A DNA stretch of 64,000 bases from Sthenelais limicola (GCA_942159475.1 OW804097.1:50736986-50800985); one strand, 5' to 3'; counted from the stretch's first letter, positions 40,881-53,108 are shown. Notes: generated by a model from the letters alone, not told the origin. A program made the numbers and translations.

Positions 40881-42154
40881 AATGAATGTACAAAAAACGT
40901 TGGTTGAATTAACTATATGCTTAGTGATTTGGGTTAAAGATACATGAGATATGACAGGCTTTCTAGGTCAGTGCTGTGATAGAATTGAAGTGTCAGCACA
41001 GGAAACTGGTACAAGCCAGTTGCTGACATAGGCACATTGGCACATGGCACAGCTAGGGACATGTTTAAATGAAGATTTATATAGGCAGGAGAGAGAATTT
41101 AAAAGCATTTTCCAAATAATGTGAAACAAATGTTATCCCTTACAACAGATTACTTTTATGTGATGTGTCACATGAAAACAAGCCATGGAATTATTTCAAT
41201 TATGTGGGTTTTTGACTTTTAAGGAATTTCTGCACATGTCTCCTGGGTCGATTCATACATAAACTTATATATTCTTGAAGCTGCATGTCTCTAGATTACA
41301 GGGGTCTTTAGTTTGAATCGATTTGAGCAACTGGAAGGAAACCAGAGACTAAAATGTGATGCAACCTCCAGTGGGCTCAGATTTTCAAAGTTGATTTTCA
41401 AAAACGAAACGGTTGATTTCACCAACTTTTAGGGCAGCTAGGGCTTAGATCTTTTTGAGTGTGAAACTCAGATGTCCCTGTTATACCCTTGTGCCAAAGG
41501 AGATTTCATTCGAAGCATTGTCAAAATTGTCATTGTCAAAACAAAGGATTTGTTTGACATTGCAAAGTAGGTAAGAAAAATAACACTTTTTAGGTACATC
41601 TCTATGGCACAATTTCTGAAAAAGTTGACTTTTTTCTCGTGGCCCATAGACATTTTGTGAGATATTGAACTAGACCAGTTTTTCAACCTCTTTTCAAATC
41701 TGGCCTCCAATTTCATAATTGGCGACGTTATCAGCAATCTGACTGTTCTCACCAGGTGGCAGTACCGTAGAACTTGGCTTTCACTAGGTGCCCTCACAGG
41801 TTACTACGTGCTATTTACAATTTCTATCAGAACAAAAGTCTCACTAGTAATACTTATATGAGGCATTTATACCTTATAGATATTACACTTTACAAACTTG
41901 TAGTAGAGCAGCAAGAGGCTTAAAAAGGCTTTATTTTAGAAGTTACCCACACCCAAAGGGTAACAAGACATGCCATACAGCAAATTAATCCTTGGAATGT
42001 GTACAACCAGAATATGCCTGATGACAGTTGCGCATTTTGGTGCGGGCCGAGAAAAAGTAGGTCAAAGCCGAAAACAGGCTGAAATAAAGTTTTTTTAATA
42101 AAAAATTCACAGTAATTAATTGAACACATTTCTTTTCATTCTAATTTCACTTTT
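40881..42154. other. Intergenic, nothing recognised
   Basis: No ORF with domain features. The 109-residue minus-strand ORF at 41468-41797 shows no family motif. Confidence 0.35.
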
Positions 42155-42970
42155 GAAAAGCAAACATACATACCATTAGGAAAAATATAGGTTTGTACCC
42201 TTCTATTTATCATTATTATCGGTTTTTCATCATTTTTTACAAAAAAATGCTAAAAATCAGATAAAAATTGTTTCACCCCATAACTTTAACACCATAAGTC
42301 CTCCATTTAAGTCACATTTACCGGCCATTTCTTTACTTACAAAATAGAATAGAACTGTTGGCAATGTGGGAAAACCTTTAGATTCTTCCTGTGAGTAATA
42401 TAAGATATGTAAATAAGGTATTGAATGAAATAAATTGAAAAATCCAATAAATCGGTCATTTGTCGGTTGAAAGCTGGTTTATTGGGTTTTAAGATGGATT
42501 ATGAATCTATGGACATGAATTTCTTTAGTCTGATTCATTTATTGAAAAGCTAACATATGTATCATTAAAAAAATAATGGTTTGTACCCTTTTAATAATAA
42601 TTGATGGGTGTTTTTCATCATTTCTACCCCAAAAATGATGAAAATCTTACAAAAATCTTAAATTCATGTAATTTTATGGCTATAAGTTAAACATTTACCA
42701 CCTATTTCTTTACTTAAAAATGAGAATAGAACTATTGACAATGTAGGAAGATCTATAGATTTTTCCTATGAGTAATATTAGGAACATAAACCAGGTATTG
42801 CATGAAATGAATGGAAAAATCCAATAAATTGGTGCTTTATCGTTCGTTGGCTGGTTTATTGGGTTTTAAGTCTATGGCCATGAATTTGCATCATATAATT
42901 TCCCTATTGAAGAGCAAATATATGTACCATTTGAAGAAAAAGATGTTTGTGTCCTTCTCATTATGTGTGT
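42155..42970 (+). repeat. Tandem repeat of about 365-390 bp (two and a fraction copies)
   Basis: GAAAAGC...ACATA...GTTTGTACCCTT starts at about 42155, 42544 and 42909. Within each unit the words TTTCTTTACTT, AGAATAGAACT, AAATCCAATAAAT and GGTTTATTGGGTTTTAAG recur in order. The copies differ considerably, so the array is old. No coding content is seen. Confidence 0.8.
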
Positions 42971-44556
42971 TGTTGATATGGCAACTAAAACATGCAAAAC
43001 CAGGGAAATTATATATCTGTGGTGCGCGGCTCTGGATTAGTATTCGCTGAACCAGAGCAGGGCTTCGCGGCTGTCATGTATACGACAACCGGGGTTTAGT
43101 AAAACGTTTGAGTGTGAGTTGCGCTGGTCGCGGCTGTACTAGTTACATCAAGGTTTGGCCGACAGAGGTCGTTGTTGTCAATGTCTGTGTATTTTACTTA
43201 TTTTATATGTAATGTGTCACTTTGTATTCACTTACTGATTGTATACACCCGCTGTTGGTGCATTATGTTTACTTGTTGATTACCTTCTGATGTGAGAGGT
43301 TGCTTCACAACCGTGAACAACCCGGGGAACTGGTGTGAGATATTCATTAAACGTGTGAGCTGGGAAGGTCCATTAGATCCTGTTTTTGTCGTTGTTCTTG
43401 ATTAGATGAGCTAAGTTTCCATAGTAGCTTAAGATTGTCAATCGGAATTACATATCATATGATTTGGCATCAAAAGACCTTTCATTTGAGACCCTACTTA
43501 CTGATGTACCTTCAATAGAACTAATTTGATGACCATTATTAGGCCATTTTCCATTAAAAGGCCTATTTTTACCCTAAAAACCGTTGCCATAACAACGGCA
43601 ATATGTAAACTGTATTAAAACCAGTATTTTTAGATTCTCTATTAATAGAGCTTTCTCATGAATATCTACTCATCGATTTCTGTTTGTTAGTTCAAATTAT
43701 ATGACTCTTTTGCCCCAAAAATGTCATTTTCATATTTAAATTGGTTGCCATGGCAACTTATTACATATTTCAGAATGGAACTCTTTCACTATGATAGAGA
43801 ATCAAAAAATCTACTTCTGTACCAAATTTTGTCACGAAATTCGCATTTTTTGCCCTTAACTAACCCTACTAGTAGAGGTTGTCTCCTAAAGTAGGCATTC
43901 AGCAATGATAAGGGTTTTTTACCCCATATTGTCCTATTGGACAAGAACCTTCATTCTTTTCTTACCAAATTTTGATAAATCTAGTCTAAGTATGAAAATC
44001 GATGTCTGAGGTATTGGTTAGTTCATTCTATTCACTTTTTTTCTAAAATTACTTATTATATTACAATTTTGAATCACCTTTTCTATTTAGATATCTGTCT
44101 TTTATAGCTAGCAGACAGCAGATGGTCACGTGACCTAAAATAGTGCGTTTTCATGGCGTTGTCATGCCAATGCTTGTTCTGCAATGTGGAGAATCTATAC
44201 CTGCCTTACATATCATTTTCATTACATATTTAATTTGAATTCAAAATAATAATGCCGTTGAAAAAACATGGGTCAAAAACGACCCCTTTAGGGACAAATG
44301 GGTTAAATCATTTATTTGCATCTCCTGATCACATATGAACGACTTAATGAGGTAGGTGCATAATATTCACTTAAAGAAGGACTTCGGGTTTGATTCGAGG
44401 GTGAACGACAGGCAGGACACGGCTTGGTGGTAGGGTCACTGGTGTATCTTAGAATACAGCGGCTCTCGGAAAAAGGAACCTCAGTTGTAATGTTTGCTTG
44501 TGTTTACAACGACAATGTCACTTCCGCCCGCAGCAGAGCCTATAGGCGAAATAAAA
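42971..44556. other. Intergenic, nothing recognised
   Basis: AT-rich, with one isolated GTCACGTGAC palindrome at 44125-44134. No gene, repeat array or element end was noticed. Confidence 0.35.
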
Positions 44557-44706
44557 ATGGCCGACGACAGTGGAGTGAACCTTGGTAGATTCAAGCCATA
44601 GGACATTGAAACATGTGCTAGTGAATGTGAGTCATATAAGAGACAGTTTCAAAACCACCTAGACTCTAAAGGACTACATGATGCCGATGGTACACTGTTA
44701 TTTTGG
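44557..44706 (+). pseudogene. Possible remnant of a gag-like or transposon N-terminal ORF
   Basis: From the ATG at 44557 the frame reads MADDSGVNLGRFKP, hits TAG at 44599-44601, and then continues with a charged, aromatic-rich stretch (SYKRQFQNHLDSKGL) before another stop at about 44716. The style resembles the N terminus of Gypsy-type gag-like proteins, but the fragment is too short for a firm assignment. Confidence 0.25.
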
Positions 44707-45162
44707 ACCGTTGCGTGACAACCTCACATAGTCGTGCTGACAAGTACCATTGGTTATATACGGTGTGTGTCGTAGTTGCCCGTTCTCAGTAAAACTAGCT
44801 TACAATCTGCCCGTTCACCACCATACCGCACCGTAGGGTACCCCATTAAAAGAGTCCCCCATCATGTTCAGCTTGTATAGTTCAGAGTTGACACTGTTGA
44901 AACATTATATAGAGGGTGGTCTAGTGTGAACTATCAATGGCAATTTGCCCAGAGATTCGGTGTTCTAGTATAAATGATGAAGTCAGAGAAGTTGGTTGGA
45001 TGGTTGTCTCAGGCCAGGCAGCAAGGTGTGTCTGAGCTAGCACTGGGCGCCTTTATTTATAGTCACATAGGTTAATTATTCATTAGTATCAATGGGTCCT
45101 AGCAATGCTTTCCCTGGCGTGTACCCTTATGATTGGCTGAGAGGGATCGCTCTACCCCATGA

Positions 45163-45500
45163 ACATGACCTCCCAGCTCTCTCCCATGCCAAGGCCATGC
45201 GTTGTTCACATGATAGTTGGTCCCTTGCTCTCAACCCCCCCTCCCCTCCAATTACCCTTGACCCAAGCATGAAGCGTCCCCTCCCTCCCCCAGTCCCTTC
45301 CCCCCACCCACTAATGAGTTTAGCACAGGGAACACTAGATAATTCTATTTCTGGTTGCTAAGACAATCAAGCATGTATACACACAACAACAGGTGTCCAG
45401 CATTACCTCCCTCCCCCTCTCCACCCAGGTCCCGCGTGGCGGCCGAGGCCCAGGCAGAGGGGAGAGGGAGGGGAGAAGGGGGAGGGACGGCCATTTAAGG
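45163..45500 (+). repeat. GC-rich duplicated segment, copy 1
   Basis: This begins ACATGACCTCCCAGCTCTC and runs through C-rich sequence to the GGCGGCCGAGGCCCAGGC block. It matches 46857-47135 with few differences, apart from about 60 extra bp here (about 45331-45390) and small differences in G-run length. The ORFs across it are low-complexity proline-rich and not credible. Confidence 0.85.
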
Positions 45501-46856
45501 TGACTCAGTAGTGATTTTGATTATTGATGAATTTTTCTAAAATTTTTACCAATGATACTTGACATGAAATAATCATTATTGAGTGGAAGAAAAATATAGG
45601 TCACCAGGCTAGTTTTCATGCTATGGCGGTATGGAGATAGAAATAATAAATCATATTTGAGTAATTTTACTACATTTGAGTGATTTATTAACATAATTCG
45701 TTTAAAATGGTTCTGACATGAATTCAGACATCAAATTTCACCCAGACATTCAACATATATATATATATACTTATCATCAGATAATGTTTTTTTCCTCAGA
45801 TCCTGAGTTAGCCCCCTGGAAGCCCCCTAGTGGCAGTATGGGGCACTTGCAAAATTGACTTTGGCTGATATCAATTAGCGTTTTTAAAAAAAACTGTTTG
45901 ATGAATATTTTTTAAATTTGATATGAATGTAGATACAGTATTTGCTAACTCATACACAAAAAATCAGGATGGCTTTCCAGGCTAGATTTTTCTATATTAC
46001 AGCTTATTTATGAGAAAAAATGAGAAAATAATTAAATTCCTGATAAATATTTGAATTTGAAAGGTCCTTTTGTACGGTCGTCACCATTTCCTCCTATAGT
46101 ATAAAACTAGCGTTCCAATCAAAACTATATGACCCGGTTGCATCATCCCCATCCCAACCATTATGCAGGTCAATTCATTGGAGGTACTGAAAGTGGTGGT
46201 CAGTAACTATTTTCCATTACTGCCAGAATACAAATTAATCAAGATCCCTCCCAACACTAGAAGCAAATCCCAGGTAATTTACCAAAAATATACCCCTTCA
46301 ATTAACTAAACCCATTCCACAGTAGAGGCTGTGCCTCGCACAAAAACCAATAAAGAAAAAAAAAGAATAGGGGTTGTTTATCATAGGGTTATAGGGTAAG
46401 GGGAATGGGAGTGCCAGGAGGATGGGGAAATGCCTTGCAGCACTAGGTATCAGATCTCCTAACTTACCCACTAGTAGAATACCAATCAATACCGGGGAAA
46501 ATAAGTGTAGGATAATGCCTAAGTTAGCTAGGCTCTTGTGGCCTCCCCTCCATCCATCCATGCCTATCCCAACCCCTCCCAACATACCCTCCCCTCCCAG
46601 GATAATACTCCAGTTTGAAAAATAAGCAACCAACAGTAGAGGCTGTGCTTCCCACCAAAACCAATAAAAACCCATTCTGCCATTCTACTAAAACTTGCAG
46701 AATTTCAAGCACTAACACTTCTCTTCAAATCCGTCCAAATATAAAGTGTTTACTATTAAAACGGACCTTAGCTTATGGCGAAGCGGCCAATGTAATCCAT
46801 GTTTGTATAGCATTAACCATAAGAGTGGCATCGACGACGGCGCGTGATCGAACATG
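45501..46856. other. Intergenic between the duplicated segments
   Basis: This contains a small internal repeat: ACAGTAGAGGCTGTGC followed by ACCAATAAA occurs at about 46319 and 46633. There is a short TA run at about 45755. No gene is recognised. Confidence 0.4.
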
Positions 46857-47135
46857 AACATGACCTCCCAGCTCTCTCCCATGCTAAGGCCATGAGTTGT
46901 TCACATGATAGTTGGTCCCTTGCTCTCAACCCCCCCTCCCCTCCAATTACCCTTGACCCAAACATGAAGTGTCCCCTCCCTCCCCCAGTCCCTTCCCCCA
47001 ACCCACTAATGAATTTAGCACATTAGCACAGGTGTCCAGCATTACCTCCCTCCCCCTCTCCACCCAGGTCCTGTGTGGCGGCCGAGGCCCAGGCAGAGGG
47101 GAGGGGGGGAGAGGGAGGGGGGAGGGACAGCCATT
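46857..47135 (+). repeat. GC-rich duplicated segment, copy 2
   Basis: A direct copy of the 45163-45500 segment, 1.69 kb downstream. Flanking words also partly agree (TTGAAACA.TATATAG near 44905 and 47240), so the duplicated unit may be larger and rearranged. Confidence 0.85.
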
Positions 47136-47786
47136 TAGCTGGTAAAACCAACCCAAAAGAATTCAATTCTTTACACTAGTTCAAGCATGACAAGAGTACC
47201 CCATCTAGTTCAGCAAAGCAGGTTCAGACCTGACACAGTTGAAACACTATATAGGGGCTGTATTGCCCAGAAAATTAAGATTTAGGCCTCACCCAGTACA
47301 GGGCAAGATATGAATGAAATTGAAACTTGATATATTTATAATAACATGCATTGTGATTTATTTAGTATTAAGAATATGTGTAGTAGTTAATGTATATAGA
47401 ACCAATGTATTCATAATATGATTCTAGGCATGTGGTTTAAACAATAATTATCTGAGATTTTTACTAAACATTTATACTGAGGAAACTATCAAACAATAGG
47501 TAGAACTATATTCCAACAAGTCCTCAAAGTTGATATACCTTATAGTAAAGGAATAATTCAATAGAAACAATCAGCGAGTTACTTACCACTGCCAGTGAAT
47601 CAACAAGATTAATATAGAATAACAAAGGAACCAGAAACAACAGTGAAAAATATCAGATCGAAGGACTCCAACCAGAAACCAACCGTCAACACAAAAAGGA
47701 ATAGGACATAGAATAACTTTAGATCTGAGCCTAGCCAAGCCCATGCCCACTGAAAACCACCAAAACCCTCTTGGGAAGCAAGGTAT
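47136..47786. other. Intergenic, nothing recognised
   Basis: AT-rich sequence without ORFs of interest. Confidence 0.35.
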
Positions 47787-48150
47787 TTTTATTTTTATTT
47801 ATTTCAAAATAAGGTCATTTACATTTAAACAATCATAACAAATACGCATGTCGACTCTGCGGATGTCTTGTTGCATTGCCTTCCAGATTCTACTCTATGT
47901 TTAGTTCATATTAAAAATTTACACAACATATACAATTTAACTACTATTCCACTGCTTCTCATCAACAACATTCTGCTTCTGTATCTCAACTCATAATGGC
48001 TTTGCTGTATTCTTTTCTCAAATAATTATTGCCTACATGTATTGTTTTCAAATTTTTTTTTAAAGCTTTTATTTATACTGGGTAGTTCAAGTCCCAGCTG
48101 TAGGGCTTTTCACTTGCCCCAGATTTCGTTTGTACAGGATTTCGATATAT
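47787..48150 (-). mobile_element. Probable 5'-truncated LINE 3' end (minus strand)
   Basis: Read on the minus strand, this ends with TTTTGAAATAAATAAAAATAA-like sequence typical of LINE tails and is preceded by a GTCGACATGCG block, similar in style to the GTCGACC block of the CR1-like 3' UTR at 22.6 kb. Further upstream on that strand a short frame (KSFKKKFENNTC) resembles the end of a LINE ORF. The 5' break is unclear. Confidence 0.45.
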
Positions 48151-48387
48151 ACAAGAAGTATTTACAATGTTCCAATTTAGTTTGATATAATGCTTAGAGT
48201 AGTAGGACTAAACTTTCTTGGTGCAGAGCAGAGCAGCTGTCAACTGTCACAGCTTAAGATATGACAGCTTGACGGTGATTTATGACAGCTATTGACAGGT
48301 GACAGCGATTTGTGACAGCTATTTAACTCTCTTGAGCAATTTCCAAGGTTATATGACTCCTAGGAGTGACTCAAGGCTACGCGGTGA

Positions 48388-48760
48388 CTATTGGGATTGC
48401 TCAACAGGTTTTTATTGACTCATTGGAGGTCATGTGACCCTGTATCCAAGGTGGGGAAGGGGGAAGGGGGAAGGGGATTGCATAACAAGTACGTAATGAC
48501 CTATGTGTGACGTCACGTGACTCTTGGGATTGCTCAACAGGTTTCTATTGACTTATTGGAGGTCACGTGACCCTGTATCCAAGGAGGGGAATTGCACAAC
48601 AAGTACGTAGGTCACGTGACTCTTGGGATTGCTCAACAGGTTTCTATTGACTCATTGGAGGTCACGTGACCCTGTATCCAAGAAGGGGGATTACCCAACA
48701 AGTACGTAATGACCTATGTGTGAGGTCACATGACCTTTTTTTTTGTGAGGTCACGTGACT
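48388..48760 (+). repeat. Three tandem units with GTCACGTGAC palindromes
   Basis: The unit TTGGGATTGCTCAACAGG...GGAGGTCACGTGACCCTG...AACAAGTACGTA repeats three times with lengths of about 125, 95 and 120 bp. Five perfect GTCACGTGAC palindromes lie at 48512, 48562, 48611, 48661 and 48750, with one-base variants at 48429 and 48725. This palindrome is an E-box site of the MITF/TFE and USF bHLH-zip type (CLEAR-like). A regulatory role is inference. Confidence 0.85.
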
Positions 48761-49225
48761 TTATAGTCAAGAGGGGGGAGTAGGAGTAGGAGTTGCTCGA
48801 CAGCTAAACATTGCTCAACTGCTCACATTGTGATGGGAATTACCCAACAGCTGTGTGTTCCTAAACTGTTGCTATGGCTATATTGGGAATTACCCAGTCA
48901 GTATGGGAATTACCCCTGCGTATGGTTTTACTATTAGACCCTTTGCAGTGCTTACCCCATTTGGGCTGACAAGGAATAGTTGTCACAGTTAAAAGTACAA
49001 AATTAGCACTATCAAGGTAGCGCTAATTGGGTAATAGCACTAATTTTTAATTAGAATTAATTTGTAATTAGCACTAACTAGTAATTAGTGCCAACTAGTA
49101 ATTAGTAATTTACTAGTAACTAAGTACTAGTGGTAATAGTAATTAATAGAGGCGCTGTATATATGTGTGTGTACAGTGCTGTAATGGAAAAGTCAATGCC
49201 ACCATATAGTGCTGCGCCCTAGTGT
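48761..49225. repeat. Low-complexity tract upstream of the DIRS-type element
   Basis: TGGGAATTACCC words recur at about 48834, 48893 and 48910. From 49010 to 49150 the sequence is a run of ACTAGTAATTAGTAATT-type words. No coding signal. Confidence 0.6.
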
Positions 49226-49418
49226 GTGATAGATTCATGAATGTATGTATAATTGTTTAGTGGGACTTTCGTCCACCCTCTCCCTGTTGGCTACTGTTGA
49301 GCCACCGTACTGTTGGTCATGGTTAGGGGCAACGACTCCTCACTTGAACTGTTGGCGCGAATACTGGCGTCAGTGCATGGTAGCCATATTGGCGATCGGT
49401 CAAGAAAAATTTTTTCTT
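49226..49418 (+). repeat. Split direct repeat A1
   Basis: About 193 bp, matching A2 (53221-53415) from GTGATAGATTCATG to the CGGTCAAGAAA...TTTTTTC end. The copies differ by a few substitutions and small indels. Confidence 0.92.
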
Positions 49419-49568
49419 CGGATAATCCAGATTGACTCATGTCTCTTGTATTGCTTGAGATCCCATCTAGAGCCAACCTGTTGGATCCGTGAAAGTCAAA
49501 AAGATAACCGATTGTCTACAGATCGTGTAGTGCCTGAATTTACAGATCGTGTAGTGCCTGCATTTACA

Positions 49569-50495
49569 ATGGACCCGAGTAAACTAGCTACCATTTTGGG
49601 AGAATCAGTAGACGACTTACCTGATAAGGGCTCTGCTGCATATCTCGGGGCTATAGAGAAGGCAATTTCCATCCTGGATGACCAGAAGAAGAATAAGTCT
49701 CTTTTATCTGCTAAGATCGCTGAGGCTGAAGAACAACTGCGTCGTTTGTCTTTGGATGGGGATCAGGCCTCGGGCTGTTCGTACCTGCCTGGCAATGACA
49801 GCAGTGACAGCCACTCCAAGCCGTTGACACCGACTCCCAAGTCTACACGTCTTCCTGACATGGGTAGGTTTCGTCCTGAGACTTATGTTGAACAGAAGAA
49901 ACAATGGGAGTCTATGTCCTATCGTGATCTCATATATGGAGGTCTTGGTGTGTTAGGCTCTCTCATGGATTCTGGTGCAAAGATGGACATCGTACGTGGT
50001 TATGTTAGTCACCTTCAGTTCGTCGCCTATAAAGCCCATCGCAAATCGTTCGTGGATGAAGCGCTGGTGGCATATGAGCGCGATGCTACATCCCGTGTGC
50101 TAGAGGGTTGGGTTCCTCGCTGGAATGGTGTGGACACCTTGTCGGAATCAAAGCATCTTAGTGCCGATAATACCACTGTAGTGCGTGAGTTATTGGCCAG
50201 AAAAGACAGGTTTACTCGGTACAACAACAACTACCAAAACCGGAAGCCTGCCGACAACAGTGTCAAGGAAAAGTCGCCCCGTTTTGACATCGATGCTTGG
50301 CCGAAAGGGGTTTGTTGGCGTTGGAATGATGGCCGCAACTGTGAGGGTTGTTACTATAATCATTTCTGTGGCTTGTGTGGAGCTGAACATCGAGCTAAAT
50401 GGTGCAAAATTCAAACCGACTGGGAGAAGGCTCATGCTCAGTCCACGACATCTGCCCCAGCCAAGAGCCCACCAACGACACCTAAGACAACATGA
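49569..50495 (+). CDS. DIRS-type gag-like protein
   Basis: I take the ATG at 49569 (MDPSKLATILG) as the start because the frame upstream runs through repeat A1. An N-terminal helical part includes a coiled coil (about residues 30-65). The C-terminal part has a cysteine/histidine cluster (CWRWNDGRNCEGCYYNHFC, CGLCGAEHRAKWC) of the kind found in DIRS/PAT gag-like proteins and likely binds nucleic acid. It ends 48 bp before the frame that carries RT. No lesion is visible. The role as structural RNP or capsid-like protein is inferred from position and the Cys/His pattern. Confidence 0.75.
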   Translation: MDPSKLATILGESVDDLPDKGSAAYLGAIEKAISILDDQKKNKSLLSAKIAEAEEQLRRLSLDGDQASGCSYLPGNDSSDSHSKPLTPTPKSTRLPDMGRFRPETYVEQKKQWESMSYRDLIYGGLGVLGSLMDSGAKMDIVRGYVSHLQFVAYKAHRKSFVDEALVAYERDATSRVLEGWVPRWNGVDTLSESKHLSADNTTVVRELLARKDRFTRYNNNYQNRKPADNSVKEKSPRFDIDAWPKGVCWRWNDGRNCEGCYYNHFCGLCGAEHRAKWCKIQTDWEKAHAQSTTSAPAKSPPTTPKTT

Positions 50496-50543
50496 CAAGA
50501 TGGCGGTCTTGGTTCTGAATCGACTCCTCTGCACTCGACGAGA

Positions 50544-51869
50544 TTGGACTTTTTGCCTAACCCTCAGCTAGAAACGGTCAGTACGGTTATAGAAAGCAAG
50601 AACTTGTGTAAGCTGTATGATTGTGCTGCTTCAGTTAATGACTGGGGTTTGCTGTGTGGTGTTAGGAGACAGTTTAAACCATCGAGTTGGGCTCGCAACT
50701 TATTTTCGCCCAGTTATGTCGATCTGGACGGTCACTATTTATTGGACGGTGTGTTAAACGGCTTCAAGCTAGTCGACCCCAGTGCTTCAATATCACCCTA
50801 TTTTTGCCAGAACTATCGATCTTGTTTCTTTCCATCAGAAAATAAGGCAAAATTAGAAAAATCATTGCGTTCTGAATTAGCTTCGGGTAAAATGTCATTG
50901 GTAGTAGATCAACCCAAATGTGTTCATGCGGTAGGTGTAATTAACAAACCATCTGGCGACATACGAATGATTACTGACTGCAGAAGGCCAGAAAAGTGTT
51001 CTGTAAATAACTATACGAAAGAGGTCTTTTCCACATTCAAATATGTTAAAATCGACGATGTTGTACAAAGTATAGACAAATGTTCGTTCATGTGTTCTGT
51101 AGATATCAAAGCGGCCTACCGTTCTGTGGCTATCCATCCGAGTCAATGCTCTTTATTTGGTTTGGCCTAGTCTTTTGATCGGGGCACAGAGTATTTATGT
51201 GACAATTTTATGTGTTTCGGTGCTAGAACTGCGCCTTTCTGTTTCACTAGAATCACAGATGCCGTGTGTAGGATTCTCATTGATAGGGGGCATAAGGTGG
51301 TTTCGTACCTAGATGATTTCCTAATTTGGTCGGATACCTACGACAAGTGTATTGAAAGCCAGTGTGCGGTTATCTCTCTTTTGAGGGACCTAGGTTTCTA
51401 TATCTGTTGGGAGAAACTAACTAGCCCTTCACAGTTGTGTACCTATTTGGGCATTGAGATTGACACAGCCAACTGCCAATTACGTTTACCAGGGAAGAAA
51501 GTTACTAAGTTAGTCGCGGAGTTAAATTTCTTTGTTGGTAGAAAATGGACAACAGTAAGACAACTTCGGAGACTCGCAGGCATTCTTTGCCACGCCTCTC
51601 GAGTTATTAGGGGCGGCAGGATTCATAGTAGAGGTATCTTGGCTGAGTTGAACTTGATGTTGAAATGTAAATATCGTAGAAGACGTGTTACTTATCTTGT
51701 GCATTCGGACTTACAGTGGTGGATTGACTGTGCTGACGTCTTCAATGGCACTTATGATTTTTCCGATCTGAAAACTGAGAAATGTATACATGTTCAAGTC
51801 TCTGTGGGTATCTTTGCAACTGAATGTGATCACAATGTAATTACGAGTCTTCGAAAGAGAAGGGGATAA
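50544..51869 (+). pseudogene. DIRS-type reverse transcriptase (with a stop) and partial RNase H region
   Basis: Visible RT blocks: VVDQPKCVHAVGVINKPSGD, SVDIKAAYRSVAIHP (motif A), CFGARTAPFCFTRI (motif B), VVSYLDDFLIW (motif C) and YLGIEID, then the connection region RQLRRLAGILCHASRVIRGG typical of DIRS elements. A TAG at 51168-51170 interrupts between A and B in the same frame. After DLQWWIDCADVF the expected RNase H catalytic region is missing or scrambled, which suggests an internal deletion. It therefore cannot produce a full polyprotein. Confidence 0.85.
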
Positions 51870-52152
51870 TCCCACTAGTGGTTGTAGTGACTCAGATATT
51901 GTTGTACCTAAGGTTCTTGATTCTAATGATAAAGAGGTCTTAGAATTATTGATTGTACGTCACAGTTTACAGGAGCTTGCTTACTGTTTGAAAGGTACTA
52001 GTATTGATTTTGCTGGTCTGTCTGTTAAAATTAATCGTATCTTATCTGAGTGCAGACCTAGAAATAGAATCGAAGCAGAGGTTCTTCAGGATATTTTTTG
52101 GATATGCATCAAGTATGGTATTAGAATTTGTCCTTCTTACTTCTGCAGGGCA
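51870..52152 (+). pseudogene. DIRS element linker remnant between RT and recombinase
   Basis: This is the end of the RT/RNase H ORF in another frame: a helical sequence (HSLQELAYCLKG, LSVKINRILSECRPRNRIEAE) that usually precedes the tyrosine recombinase. It ends at a stop at 52156-52158, where the recombinase frame takes over. Confidence 0.5.
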
Positions 52153-53082
52153 GCTTAAGTTACAAGTGGGCCAGTTAAAGCAGCAGGCTTTGGCTGAGTC
52201 TTCCAGACGTACGCGAAATAGCCAGTGGAATCAATACTACGAGTTCTGTCACTTATATGATTTGACTGCAATACCAGTTACAGCGGACAATCTGGCAATG
52301 TTTTTAGTTTATTCTTCGTCCAGACTATGCTATTCATCCTTGGATAACCTGTTCTCGGCTGTGAACCATTTGAGTAAATTGCATACTGGTCAAAACATGA
52401 GAGAGGACTTTGGTCTTAAGCTGTTGATGAGAGGCTTAAAAAGGAAGTTAGGTGCAAAAACAAATCCCAAGGAAGGAATTCTGCCAGCCGAATTGAAGAG
52501 TATCTTCCAATGTGTGGATTTATCATCAGACAAGTTAACTGCTTGTTGGTTGGGAGTGCTATTGTGCTTCAGAACACTGTTGCGAAAGTGCCATGTATTT
52601 TCTGACGACTTGAACCTACACTTGCTAAAGCGTCGTGATGTGACTTTCGAGACTTGGGGCATTAAAGTGGTTGTGCCCTCTTCTAAAACCAACCAGTATG
52701 GTCTCTCCGTCCTTGAATGTCCTGTGACATATAGCAACTCAGACTTATGTTTGGCTTCTCAACTGAGTAAATGGTTTGTGAGATGCCCTGCTAACCCGGA
52801 AGATCCGTTGATCTCTTACGCTAGAGGGACTCCAGTTACATACTCATTCGCTCTGTCGACGCTAAAGAAATGGTGCGTTCAGTCCAGAATCACAAAGAAC
52901 ATTGGCCTCCACAGTCTGCGCAGAGGAGCTGTGGTGAATATGTACATGAGCGGTGTTACAGTACCTGATATTCAACTGGGGATTGGAAGAGTGACGCAAT
53001 TTGGAAGTACCTTTCCACCCCTCTGGAATATCGTGTGAACATTGATCGTAAAATCTCCGCTGCTCTCTCTGCCCCTTCGTAA
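52153..53082 (+). CDS. DIRS-type tyrosine recombinase (frameshifted near its end)
   Basis: A core-binding-like N-terminal half (SSRRTRNSQWNQYYEFC...) is followed by the catalytic half: Arg in the CFRTLLRKCHV block, GLHSLRRGAV giving the His-x-x-Arg pair, and a C-terminal WKYLSTPLEYR block with the Tyr nucleophile. The last block lies in a different frame because of a small indel in a G run at about 52977-52982; the shifted frame ends with TAA at 53080-53082. The enzyme would integrate circular element DNA. It begins at or near 52153, overlapping the end of the previous frame. Catalytic residues are present, but the frameshift separates the nucleophile from the rest. Confidence 0.85.
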
Positions 53083-53108
53083 TACTTTCAAAAACATTAT
53101 ACTGGGCT

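Noticed and set aside
45092..45361. Proline-rich 89-residue ORF (and a similar one at 46844-47026)
   Set aside because: It lies in a C-rich duplicated repeat, is low complexity, and shows frame-breaking differences between the copies.
48388..48760. CRISPR-like array
   Set aside because: Units are about 95-125 bp, diverged and without uniform spacers, in a eukaryotic context; it is an ordinary tandem repeat.
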